A stretch of 64,000 nt of DNA from Tenebrio molitor (lineage: Eukaryota; Arthropoda; Insecta; Coleoptera; Tenebrionidae). Made by a program: the position numbers and the translations under genes. The stretch covers positions 29,760,001 through 29,824,000 of the forward strand of contig NC_091047.1 of the NCBI RefSeq assembly GCF_963966145.1, read 5' to 3'. Below the pieces are notes generated by a model. That model was given only the letters and a program-made list of their open reading frames with translations, was not told the origin of the DNA and searched no databases. The first letter of the stretch is position 1. The number at the start of each line of letters is the position of its first letter. Positions 14,512-25,534 of the stretch are shown here, one piece after another.

Positions 14512-14623
14512 TATATTAGAGTAGAAGGTCTTTTTGTGCTTCGGCCAATTGTCGATCTCGACTTTTTCTCGGTCTTCAACCTCTGGGCTTAACACAAAAA
14601 GACTCACTTCTACGCTTGATATA
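14512..14623. repeat. Palindrome with CG-containing core
   Basis: The left arm (…GTAGAAGGTCTTTTTGTG) pairs with a right arm (CACAAAAAGACTCACTTCTAC…) around a core with TCGGCCAATTGTCGATCTCG. It would fold into a hairpin about 110 nt long. It resembles other short palindromes in this window and is possibly a MITE remnant. Confidence 0.55.
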
Positions 14624-17600
14624 ATCTATTATTTTTCTACTTTTTTAGTTTCTGCTCATCACGATTGTTCTATTGAGAATTGGTAGGTGAATTAACTCAT
14701 ACAAACTTGGTAGTCTCTTGTTTGTAGATCCTGTTAGATTTTTGACATAAAATGATTGGTTCTAGATCACTTTGAGGATTCAGCCTAGTCAGAGTTTCCT
14801 TGTTTCCAAGTTTAAAATTTTGCCGATATATATTTTGCATAATGCTCGGGATTAAAACTTTTTTCTTATTCCCTTTACGACTCGAATGAAATTTTAGTTT
14901 GAAAATCTCCGCAGTTCCGTATTAAATTTAAAGTGTCGTTGAAAAATAAGATCCCTCTCTCGATCCTAGGCAGATGACAGATTATTCTTTCTCTACCTAC
15001 TGCACGAATTAGAGTGATGCCAGTCCGTTCCGGTCGCCATTTGTTCGTCCCGCCTTTTCTCTAGTTTTACTAAAATACGTTGCTTCGCACTTTATGGCCA
15101 TATGTCTTTTGGGGAATCTTTTCGGATTACAAAAGGGATAAATCTGTGGATGTACATTCGATCCACCTGTTTCTATAATCCTCGATGCCACGAATTTTTT
15201 CCGTTTTGCTACTTTATTACGAGGGCCTGGAGTTTTCCGAATCCTTCTACCAGATTATGTGGCTCAGATTTTTTCTTAAATACGACGCTGAAATTTTTTC
15301 CTTGGCTTCTTCGCTCAACTGGACACACTTTGACACGGTTTGTTGAGAAATGACTTTTGAATAGTGTCTAGCCCGGATAAATGAAACCCTGACGCCCTAT
15401 CTCTGGGTCGGGGCATCCGTGTCAGGATCTCGGGTCGATAAAAGTCATAAAAGTTAAATCTTGGAGTCAGCGGCGTAAAAAATTATCCAAATAAGAATCC
15501 GGCGGGGACAAACTGGGGAACAGTCAGTGTAAAATCAATCCGGCGCAATAAAAGCAAATATAAAATCCCGATTGTTCAAAGTTTGGCCGGTTCCGGAGCG
15601 AGCAGGAGCAACTTTTTGAGGAAAGTTTTCACCGGAATGGCATTCACAAAGAACACATCTTTTGCAATGGCTGACTGATTAACATCGTTGTTTTGTTCTC
15701 TCATTAGTCTCCCGAGTAATCTGGATGCTAAGTTTTGGAATTATGGGCCAGGGGCTCGGTCCCTGGACCACTCGCAGCTCAGCCAGTTTACCCGAACGCC
15801 TCGGGGGAGAGTTACCCCGGCGTTATCTTAAACTTTAATCAGTCATTTGTGCTTTTAATTTAGGCCTTATTCGCGCGTCTCGCCCACTTTAAAAAATCTC
15901 TACACGTCCTTCCTTTCATTTTGCCGACACTAATCCCGATAAAAATCGCACCTCCCGACGAAAAATATTCCCGGCAATTATCCGGAGGGTGCGGTTGTGA
16001 GATTTCCACCTGGAAATTTCTGTCTGGCAGTCGTCTCTGGCCACTGCGGGGCGATTTATTGCATATTTACTTCGGAAACTTTGCAGACGTGCACAATATG
16101 AAGTTATAAAATACAGCAGATGTGTATGGTGGTGGTCCCCGGTGTGAAATTTTATTATTTTCCTGTTACAGCAGTAAATCCGAGGATCATTTTATTTTAT
16201 TAGACACGTCGTTCTGCTTTTCGGGGACAGACCACCAGGCTATTATTCCGGCGAATGTGCGCGAAACACCGAATAAATTCAGATGCTGAAAAATGTAAAA
16301 ACATCTGCAAGACCGATTTTGATACAATACAACAGTAGCGACCTGCATGACCGGCGGTATTGCTGGTTGCCTGACTTACACTTAATTACATGTTGATGTT
16401 GCACATTTAAAACTCGAGAATGTAACTCCTCTATCATTCTATTCAATATTTTATATTTAGTTGCAATGTGGAATGACACGTTTCTGTCGACCCAAATGAT
16501 TTCCTTTATGAATAAAATAATAACAGCAGATAACAATTGCAAACTACTAAATTTTTAATGGTTTCATCTACATTCAATTTAACTGTTCATGATTTTTGCA
16601 AAGATAATTTAATATGAAGGAGTGTCATTTATAATGCGGACGTGTATGCTAGCATGTTGTAAAAGCTTATGCTCATACACTGGTTTAATTGTATAATCTC
16701 GCAGAGCCTATTTCAGCAAGAGGGGTTAATTTTTACCACAGATTAAACTCTCAGAGGGACGTATTATTACGGTGTGCGTAAAAAATCCTCTAACGCGGAC
16801 GTAATACCGGTAGAGGTGGCACACATGCTAATGGAAAAAATCCAAATAATCTGAAAATAAAAATATTTTAGATTATCTATGATAAATATTTGACAGCGGG
16901 TAAGCAACCAAGTGAACTTATTTATAACAATGTCTGGTATGCAAGTCCAACTGCAATAACATTACAATTCTTCAGCTATGTTGGCAGCAGCAAGAGATAA
17001 AACAACCAAACACACTAATAACGGAAACGATAACGATCATAACTGGCAATAAAGTTAGTGCACTTTTGACGAATAACATTTATCAGACTAGTGTATTCAC
17101 TTTAAATCGGATGGGACACCTGTAGCGCACACGGAGTTTAATTCTCATCGTTTGGTCTTGCGTCTCGTCCAAATTATGACCAACAACAATTTAGGTCGTT
17201 CATAAAAATATCGTCTTATCGTCAATGGTGAGAATGCCTCATAATTCTTAAAATACACTACTCTAAAGAGGCGGCTAACAGTTACAGACAGCTGATCATC
17301 CTAATGGAAGACAATCCCACTACCCAAGAGGGCCACAGCTATTAGCCCCAAACTAATGATGGTCCCTTAATACAGGATATCCCAGTGATAAACGATGTGT
17401 TCGAATACGCAACAGTTCAAAAACATGAGAAACTGAGACGTAGGATATTAAATTCATTTTAATAAATATACCGGGTGTCAGTTCTAAAGATTTGTTTATA
17501 TCTGGTGTCTTTAACATTACAAATATGAAATTTTAGAATGACCCAGCGCAAAAGGCAATTGAATTTAAATTTCCTGTCATGTCATTATACCACCCCACTA

Positions 17601-17752
17601 TAAAAATGATGCCCCACATTTTTTAGTGCGTGTGCATAAAAGAAATGAAAGTTACGAAAGAAAGTTTTTGGGGTGTTTGAAATTTAAAACGTTGAATCGA
17701 TTTTCAAAAAACAAGTTGACCTGATTTAACACCAGAATTAAAAATAATATTT

Positions 17753-18060
17753 TTTTTTGTGCAACCGTGCATTTCGCGTACCTAAAACAGGCCGCGAAAT
17801 CCAATTTCGCGGTCATTGCTTTTAACGATGGGCGTTAAAGTAAACGTCATTTTAATATTTGATAAAAATCAGAGTTTCCTTGTAAGACTGACGGTTACAT
17901 TTTTTGTAATTATTATCTACAAATTTTTGGTTGCACACAAAAATGTTGTGTACACCTAGGCCTAGGGTGTGAAATCCTTTAACAACCTCGAGATTGTTCT
18001 ACCTCGGCCGCAAGCGGCCTCGGCGACAATTGTTCTCTCGTTACGATTAATTTCGCGGCC
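17753..18060. repeat. Cluster of inverted repeats with CpG-rich palindromes
   Basis: TTTTTGTGCAACC (near 17755) faces GGTTGCACACAAAA (17930-17943). Within or next to it are the hairpins GCCGCGAAATCCAATTTCGC (17791 on), ACACCTAGGCCTAGGGTGT (17952-17970) and GGCCGCAAGCGGCC (near 18007). The boundaries are uncertain and no gene is present. Confidence 0.45.
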
Positions 18061-20522
18061 TTGATATACAAATACGCAACTATCGGTATTACTATTGCAT
18101 AAACTTACGGCAATTGGTAATTGTTTTTTTTTTTCTTATTGAAGCACAATTAAAATACTCGTAGTTCAGTTAAATTTAAGGTTTGAGTACTTTATTCATT
18201 TGTTGGCCTAGCTTTAACCAAGCCAACTTTATTTTTAAAATTCAGAATCGATAAAAATATTCAGTTTTCCAAATGTCAAAGTCAAAGAGTTCACAGAGTT
18301 CACGTTACAAGAATATCCATAATATATACATTGTTTCATTGAAACGACAGGAAAATTTCAAATTGGTCACGTTGCCATCTTCTATGCAGTTTTTATCCTA
18401 GTAATTTCTTAGTTCCATACTGACATATCGTCGATATCTACATTACCGACGATATATTGGTGGTTGTGTAACTCAATAAATTTTTAACACACCGACTTTG
18501 ATGTAAGAATCGAAGATGTAACACTCGATACAAATAAAATCTAAATTATCCAAAATGATGGGAGAGCATGTGATTCTTTTATCCGTAGGTATATTTTTCA
18601 TTTTTGGGTAAATTTAACAAAAAAATGCAGATTTTAATTTTATAAAAAATATTACAGAAAAGTTTAGCAAATCTTGTCACCTTCAGCACATAGAAATGTT
18701 TCAAATAATTGGAAAGTGTAAAAACATTTGTCCAAAATTGGGAAGCCATTATTTGATGCCAAACTCGCAAATCCCATTGAACGATCCGTTCTCGTTTCAA
18801 ATTAGCTAAATGGGAGCCATTTACACGACACTTCCCCATTCCTCTTGTCCTCGTTTGCGCTGCAGTCCCAGAGTGCATTTTAGCAGCAAAGTGTTTATCA
18901 CAACCGCCAGCGCATTTGTAAAGATCCCAAAACGCCACCTCTCCACAATATTCCACACAAACATACCGTACGCCGCCTCAGAATTGTCTTGTCGCATAAC
19001 TCCCACAAAAGATATTCCCTCTCTCCAATCAACCTCCACAGAATATTTCCATTACGAATGCCAAGTTTATAGTTCGCTTGAAACAAATAAAGCGAATCTG
19101 CCTCAACCTGAATCTAATTTTATTGCATCTACATATGTTCTAAAGTCGACGTATTCGACCGTAAAATTTCCACCGAATCACATTGCAATCGTGGAATATT
19201 TCAAACTGCTCCAGATGAACAAATTGATACTTTGTAGCCCAGACCCGATACGCAAAAACCCAACCGATCGCCTGACTTAATTAGAAACAGGCGGTTCAAA
19301 ATCTTCAGCGATAATTTTATTGCACATTAAATTCTTATAAAGACTTCTCGATTTACGGTCCCCTTGATGTTCGTGAGTACTTAAAGCTTCAGGTTTGTGG
19401 TTTATGGTCAATAAAGCAGAATGCTTATTGAACTCGAAGAAAATCTTCGAATGGCCTTCTAAAAATTTTATGCGATTGCACATTTAGCTGAAATGATTGC
19501 ATTAAGAATTATAAAAGTGCCAGATAAATTTCATTCTTAGCAAATTTTTATTGTTGGACCCTAACATTACTCACTCAAACCTGAAAAATTCGTAAATCTC
19601 TTTTATGTATGACGCATTTACATGTTTATGACAGTATCTAAATAAATATGAATCGGGTTCAAAAAATACAATGCCATTTATTTATTTTTCTTCGTCGAAT
19701 TGATCAATAACTAGAATAACATGTGTGGATACAATTCTAGAAATAATTCTGTATGCAAATTACCCGTAAGTATACCAGAAGCAGGAATAAATGTTATAGT
19801 GTCAGATCGAGGGGTTATTTGTGGCACAAAAATCGAATTCCACCTGCTGTGATGAATTACTTTTTTATTTTTATCAACTGCAATAGAGAAAAATCTTGTC
19901 GCTGTTTTTCAGTATTTTTAATTGAAAAACGTTCTAGATTCAGTTTTAAAAATAATTGCCTAACCAGAATTATTACATCCAGATTATTACATGTCGGCTG
20001 CATTATTTCAAAATTGATTATGATATCTGATATAATATGAATCCATATATGACGGTTAATAAATTAAATTTCACAATAAATAATCTGGCTTATTCATAAA
20101 AACCTCCATAAAATACATTTTCCATTAATTAACTTTTAAATAAATTTAATGTGACAGATGATATTATTCAAAAATAAATCTTCCAACAATAATGTTTTAT
20201 GGCATTCGGTATTTTCTTACACCGGATTTAACCTGAACACAGGGTCGATACGAACTGAATAGTATTTCCATCCAATCTACAATAATTGGTTGATGAAAAT
20301 ACCCATGTATATCGAACTAAATCCGAAATACATTAACACAACAATATGGAACATATTTCCGCCTTGTCTGACGATAAATTAAAACGCGAGCCAAATTGAA
20401 AGCTTCAACATCTAAATGCTTTCGACGAATAAATCTCGACTAAATTTGATCTTGCACCTAATTGCAACTGGAAAGATGAACAGAAACAGGAACCATCAGA
20501 GATTTATTTGAGCACCTGATAT

Positions 20523-20695
20523 CAGGGTATTTCACGAGGGATAATGAGCCCGAAGAAATTGAAAAAGCAACAAACAATACGCTTGTAAAGTACACCTAGA
20601 TATGGACACGGTCGATATACAGGTTTACTTTGCAAATGTATTGTGGGTTGCATTTTCAATGCCGTCGGGCTCATTATCACTCGTGAAATACCCTG
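20523..20695. mobile_element. MITE family B, copy 1
   Basis: The ends CAGGGTATTTCACGAGGGAT, continuing AATGAGCCCG, and the inverse CGGGCTCATTATCACTCGTG, continuing AAATACCCTG, match copies at 23865 and 63100. The TA duplication is not intact here (AT on the left, TG on the right). The interior is more diverged than in the other two copies. Confidence 0.82.
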
Positions 20696-21850
20696 TGTAA
20701 TTATGCAACATTACACCATGCCATGTTTCTTCTCGAATTTTACAAATGGTTTCAGCCGAGTCAGCCTCTCTCTTAATTCCGTCATAATTTCGAGTCCATT
20801 TTTACAACCCCGATGTAAACCCCTAACGCGGGCGGTCCGCAGTTACGTTTTCAATTTATGATGATGTCAAACGTCCTCAAGAAAACCCTCCGAGTTTTCC
20901 TTGTCTGCTATAACAAGTAACCTGATTTATAATTCAGCCGCTGCAGTATTCAGGAGGTTTTATATTTTTAACTGAACACGTTAACACACCTGAAAAAAGT
21001 TATAAGCGCGCCGAATAAAAGTTTCACGACAGTGCAGATAAAATACTGCAGGATACGGACGTACTCTATATGACTAAATGTAAGCAGTTTGTTTGGTAAA
21101 TTGGTTTTTGTTTGTTGTTTGGCGCGAGTCAGTTTTCGAACTGAGAAAACTTTCGATTGCTTTGAAAGGACCAAATGCATTTTGTATGTAGCAGACTAAT
21201 GGCTGTAATTTATTTCGTCGAATTAAACAACTGGGCCTGCAACTATCCTTGTAGAACAACGCGGAAAAAATCCGGTGGTCTGTGGCGATTTTCAACGAAA
21301 ACAATCGCGCCAGCGGCAGATTTTTTAATCTGTTTTTCGGCAAAGACGAGCCGAACGCTGATTAAAACGATGATTAGATCCCGAGTAATGAATGCAAACA
21401 ATCTATCTTCGGTAATCCCGACTTTTTGTTGGATTTGCAGTTGAATCGATTAGACAAGCCGTCCGTTTTTTATTGTTGCTTTCACTATTGTTCCGTCAAA
21501 AATACGCCCGAATTAAAATCATTCGTCAAAATGTGTTTTAGCCAAAATGAAACTCACTCTGCTGTGTAAATTAGAATTAAGGCTAAGCTGTCTGAAAAAT
21601 AACGACGCGTTTAAATTAAATAAAATCTATACCGAGCGGAAATTTCACACGTCAACAACTTGCCAAACAACCGTTTCGCCAAAGCGCATACACAAAATCC
21701 AAAACACCAATCTGTTAAGAGACTTTTCAGTTATTGTGAGTGTTTTGTACCTATATGCTGCTTACAGTTTCATGAATTATTGGCGGTATTACTGGTTGCC
21801 TGCACACTTTTTAAAGTCGCGTTGTTTAAATGTGGCCAATTTGATTTTAG

Positions 21851-22063
21851 CTAAGCCGCTTCCAACCGTGACATGGTTCCGGAACGACGTGATGGTGAGC
21901 AACGTCAGCATCGCTTTGCCTAGCGGTGGTACGACGCACGTCCGCAGCGAATTGAGGATAACAGGACTGGGACGTCGCGACGTCCACTCCGAGCTCACCT
22001 GTCAAGCGTTGAACAATCCAAAAACGGCTCCGCTGGCCTCTACTTTGCATGTAGACATGAATT
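21851..22063 (+). CDS. Sidestep-like receptor exon: rest of Ig2
   Basis: The exon lies between acceptor TTTTAG and donor GTAAGT (22064). It continues Ig2 from the previous exon as AKPLPTVTWFRND (the conserved Trp), a loop with SNVSIALPSGG, and DVHSELTCQALNN (the second conserved Cys), ending HVDMN before the Ig3 linker. The usual DxGxY before the second Cys is replaced by RRDVHSELTC. NVS is a potential N-glycosylation site. A longer open frame extends upstream to 21547, but that part has no family similarity and is intron. The exon enters and leaves in phase 1. It is separated from the Ig2 start exon by a 16-kb intron. Confidence 0.9.
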
Positions 22064-22256
22064 GTAAGTATTGCCACGTGGAATTGTAACAGCTGCTAAG
22101 TATTCGCACGTCATTTAACGGGACGTGTCTAGACCGAGAGAGAGTGCAGTTGACTTTGACAAAAGTCTTGGGAATTAAGACAAAGAGTAACACCTTGAGG
22201 TGTTATTACTTTGGTCTATCCACTCTGCGATTGCCTGGGAGAAAACATTTATTATA

Positions 22257-22528
22257 CAGGTGGCTCTGAAATAAGTTTGGAAAAGAAAACGCGGCAATTG
22301 GTGATTATGAGAAGAAATCATAGACAAAAAATTTTCTTATAAAAGTTTATTCGTTTTCGAGATACAAATTGCAAATTTGGTCACAAAATTGTTAGTACGC
22401 TGCTGAATTAAAGGTAATTAATTGATTATAAACTACCAGGTTTAGCAACAATAATAATCAAACGTAAAAGTGCCCGTCAAGTCACAAACGTGACACATTT
22501 TTTCCAAACTTATTTCAGAATCATCATG
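22257..22528. mobile_element. MITE with CTGAAATAAGTTTGGAAAA inverted ends, TA TSD
   Basis: The left end CAGGTGGCTCTGAAATAAG, then TTTGGAAAA, is matched by an inverted right end CATGATGATTCTGAAATAAG, then TTTGGAAAA. It is flanked by TA (22255-22256, 22529-22530). The next transposon starts only four bases later. It is 272 bp and non-coding. Confidence 0.8.
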
Positions 22529-22980
22529 TATACAGGGTGTCTCAGCTAAGACTTTCGAGCTTAATATCTCGGTTATTTGCCAACGGATTTTTATGAAATT
22601 TAAAACGCAGATATGTTAGACGGTGAAGATTCAACTAGTAATAATAAAATTACCTCAAGTTAAAAAATGTCATTTTAACACATGTTTCTTTTATTGAAAA
22701 TTAAGCGTAATTATGACTAAATTGTTAAACATTAAAAAATAGGTGTCTGCACAAACAATTAACTAAATCGCTCTTCTGATTCAACGAAAAACTTAGATTT
22801 TGTTGTTAAAAATTTAATGTAAAATTTGAAGGTATTTGAGCAGTTACCTTTTGAAACAATTGATGATTAATTGCCAAGCAACATTTTGTACAACCTTTAA
22901 AGTCTGTCAAAATTGGGCGCGCTTTATTAGAAACGTCAAATTGTGACAATTTATTGAAAATACTACAAAAATAGACTACA

Positions 22981-23214
22981 ATGGCAGAAATTTCAATTCT
23001 GTTGAAAAAGGAAATTATTTTTGCCTACGGAGAGTGTCGTAAGAACTTCAATGACACAGTTCGTTTTCTCGTGGAACACTATCCAAATGTAGGCTTTACA
23101 AAATGTAAGGTTAAGAGAGTCGTCAATTTATTTGAACACACAGAAAGCGTACGTGAACTAAATTACCTTGGTAAAATATCCCGATCGTGTTTTAGTCCTT
23201 TATGGAAGAATTAA
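22981..23214 (+). pseudogene. Remnant N-terminal helix-turn-helix of a Tc1-like transposase
   Basis: 77 codons from an ATG. The part reading EIIFAYGECRKNFNDTVRFL, then VEHYPN and KCKVKRVVNLFEHTESVREL, resembles the N-terminal DNA-binding helix-turn-helix module (DUF4817-like) found before DDE domains in arthropod Tc1/mariner-type proteins: an I/LxAYGEcxxN..A.R.f.erYPN pattern. No catalytic domain follows, since sequence to the right terminal repeat lacks a DDE core. It is therefore probably the stub of a transposase gene left in a deletion derivative. The family assignment is by pattern only. Confidence 0.5.
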
Positions 23215-23579
23215 AGCATCCAGTATAATAAATTACGTCCAAATGTTGTCTTTAACTTTAAGTGTTTGTAAGGTTAGAAAGATAAACGTCAAATATGTCA
23301 CCTGCGTTTGTGCTGCATTTGCAGCCACGTTTAACACAGTTTTTTGCTTTTTTCTTGCAAACCAGACGTCTTTCAAGGACAAGTTTTTCCCTACAGCATT
23401 TTTTATTGACGATCAATTTTTTGATATAAATCTTAAGTGATTCAACATTTTAAAAAGGTATATAAAAATTACGTTTTTAAGACTTGAGTTATTGCATTAA
23501 TGGAATTTTATTCTTCACCGTCTAAAATATTTTCATTTTAAATTTCGTAAAAATCCGTTGGAAAATAACCGAGATATTA

Positions 23580-23759
23580 AGCTTGTTTGACACGATGCTA
23601 AATTTCGTAGTAAATTTGTTAGAAAATGAGAGAGACCCTCGACAGGACCAATGAACGATCAGGATCATAGTCTGTCTTTGTCAGATCCTGATCGTTCATT
23701 GGTCCTCTCTCATTTACTAGTAAATTTTCTCATAAATTTAGCATCGTGTCAAACAGGCT
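23580..23759. mobile_element. Harbinger-type MITE (TTA TSD) nested in the Tc1-like element
   Basis: The ends AGCTTGTTTGACACGATGCT and the inverse AGCATCGTGTCAAACAGGCT differ at one position. Flanked by TTA (23577-23579, 23760-23762). Nearly the whole 180 bp is palindromic (GACCAATGAACGATCAGGAT faces its complement). Removing it with one TTA restores GATATTAGGCTCGAAAG, which mirrors the intact left arm of the host element. Confidence 0.85.
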
Positions 23760-23864
23760 TTAGGCTCGAAAGTCTTAGCTGAGACATCCTGTATAATAAT
23801 AATGTACTCTCACTTCAACTCCTCTAGGTGTTACGCTCGGTCCTCTTCTTTATATTCGTTAATA

Positions 23865-24031
23865 CAGGATATTTCACGAGTTATAATGAGCCCGGCGGAA
23901 AAATGCAACCCACAATACATTGTAACGTAAACCTGGACATGGAGGCGATAAATATCCGGCTTTTCCTCCTGATGTTTTGTGGGTTGCATTTTCTATTCCG
24001 CCGGGCTCATTATCACTTGTGAAATACCCTG
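23865..24031. mobile_element. MITE family B, copy 2 (TA TSD)
   Basis: Ends CAGGATATTTCACGAGTTAT, continuing AATGAGCCCGGCGGAAAAATG, with the inverse at the right; flanked by TA (23863-23864, 24032-24033). It is 167 bp and almost wholly an inverted repeat (ATGCAACCCACAA faces TTGTGGGTTGCAT). Confidence 0.9.
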
Positions 24032-24033
24032 TA

Positions 24034-25382
24034 TATTGTATATCAAGAAAACTTGAAATCGAGTCACTCTTAGAGATGAAACCAAAAAACGTCTCTGATT
24101 GACAGGTCCAATTATCGCATTCACGTGTTTTGGCAGTAGATTATGCAATGCCTATTACTACAATTTAATAATGGTTATTTATTGTACAAGTGTGGAATGT
24201 AGCATATTAGTAACGAAAGTGAACCTAGAATATCTGATCCAACACTCTTAAATGTGTTAAAACATTTTTATTCTTTCCTGTGTTTCTTGACAAATCTTTC
24301 GATATGCTATATTAGAAATTACAAAGAAGTTTTGGATTAATTATTATGGTAAGTTTTGTTTGTCATTTATTATTTTGTTGCGCAACAGAAATGAGTAAAC
24401 CTAGAATAATTATTTCTCCGTTTCTATTTTTCTTTCACTAGTGAGTTATGGTGGATATTATTTATATGAAATTAGGTACCGCAGTAATATGGTCGTAATG
24501 AGTAGGTGTTGGATGAAATATACATTGTTTTAATTGAATTATCTTTAATTTATTTTTCATTTTATCTGACAATTATCGGTCCAGTTCAAAAATTAGACAT
24601 TTCCAAGGCTTGAATACAAATCTTCCGCAATAATTCACAAACATTTTTGTCCGTTTGAATTTTGTCTCGTGTTTTGTTTAGGTCCGAAGTGCGTTGCTCT
24701 GTCACTTTATTTTTTCGTCGACCTAAAAATCACACGGCCTGTTCGCATTTCTCCATAAAGCACCCATCCACTAAATTTAGTTTTTCGTAACCACCTCCGC
24801 ACGATGGAAATTAATTTCATAGAAATATGGAAACATCGTCTGGAGCAATTTCAGTCTTGCGCTATTAGCTCTGTATATCCGTAGTGTAAGCAACGTAGGA
24901 CGTTATTTTATTAAGGATAGCGAAAATAAGTTTCAGTTGCACAAACAAAGTTAAACGAGTTAGCAGAAGGTGGTGGAACACTTTATTTGTGTACACTGTA
25001 CCCTTTTTATGGCCGTTATGTTTGCCCATGACAAAGTGTCACCTTATAACGCAATTTTTCCCGACTTAAATAAACTTAAGCAAACACAACACTTGATGCG
25101 TTTCCACTGTTTATCCCGATGTAATTTCCGCCGGTGTGGTCGTCGTTGATGGCTTCATATCTGGCTTTCACGGCCTCTTAAAAATGGCCGACTTTTAATC
25201 CTGCGATTCTTTTCAGTTGCTTTCATAATTCATTTTGCGCTCGGGGATTCATCAAGATCCGACTTCCTCGAAAATAAATATCAGAGCACAACAAACAAAC
25301 TCCTCTCTGATGAAAATCTCTCATTCTTTCCGTACAAAGGGTTTCAGTTTTGAGGTTTGGTGACGCATTGCTTTTATTGCAG
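24034..25382. other. Intron end before the Ig3 exon
   Basis: Unique-looking AT-rich sequence becoming GC-richer toward the exon. No gene or defined repeat. Confidence 0.5.
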
Positions 25383-25534
25383 TCGGACCGCTCGACGTTA
25401 AGATCCTGGGGGCGAATCAGCCCCTTTCGGCCGGAAGGAGGTACGACTTACTGTGTCAGAGTTCGGGGTCGAGGCCGCCGGCCATACTGACCTGGAGGAA
25501 GAACGGACAGCGCCTGGAGAAAGCTAAGAAAACG
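25383..25534 (+). CDS. Sidestep-like receptor exon: first half of Ig3
   Basis: The exon lies between acceptor TTGCAG and donor GTAAGA (25535). It reads GPLDVKILGANQPLSAGRR, then YDLLCQSSGSRPPAILTWRK and NGQRLEKAKKT. It contains the first Cys (LLCQSSGSRP) and the core Trp (ILTWRKNG) of the third Ig domain. GSRPPA followed by TWxKNG is a strong Sidestep/nephrin-type Ig signature. It enters in phase 1 and ends exactly on a codon (phase 0), matching the phase 0 start of the exon at 41223 across a 15.7-kb intron that holds the LINE and the Harbinger element. Confidence 0.9.

Larger units (their letters stand above)
10606..20522. other. Long intron portion, no gene recognised
   Basis: It contains the palindromes listed at 14512 and 17753. 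The GC-richer stretch 11200-12700 and that around 14900-16100 lack ORFs of note. Overlapping open frames on both strands at 18579-19280 do not resemble a protein family. No mobile element with defined ends was identified. Confidence 0.5.
22533..23791 (+). mobile_element. Tc1/mariner-like deletion derivative, hit by a Harbinger MITE
   Basis: The ends CAGGGTGTCTCAGCTAAGAC, continuing TTTCGAGC, and the inverse are flanked by TA (22531-22532, 23792-23793). Inverted similarity runs further inward (AAGCTTAATATCTCGGTTAT, then CCAACGGATTTTTA), so the original terminal repeats were about 100 bp. It holds a short helix-turn-helix-like ORF (22981-23214). The right arm is split by a 180-bp insertion at 23580-23759. 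Confidence 0.85.

Noticed and set aside
17372..17480. TACAGGATATCCCAG and ATACCGGGTGTCAG as transposon ends
   Set aside because: The two do not pair with each other or with another end nearby.
18810..19280. 156-codon ORF as a gene
   Set aside because: No recognisable domain, no supporting splice or promoter signal, and competing open frames on the opposite strand.
21547..21850. Upstream extension of the Ig2 exon frame
   Set aside because: The frame is open but has no family similarity, and a clear acceptor (TTTTAG) precedes the conserved part.
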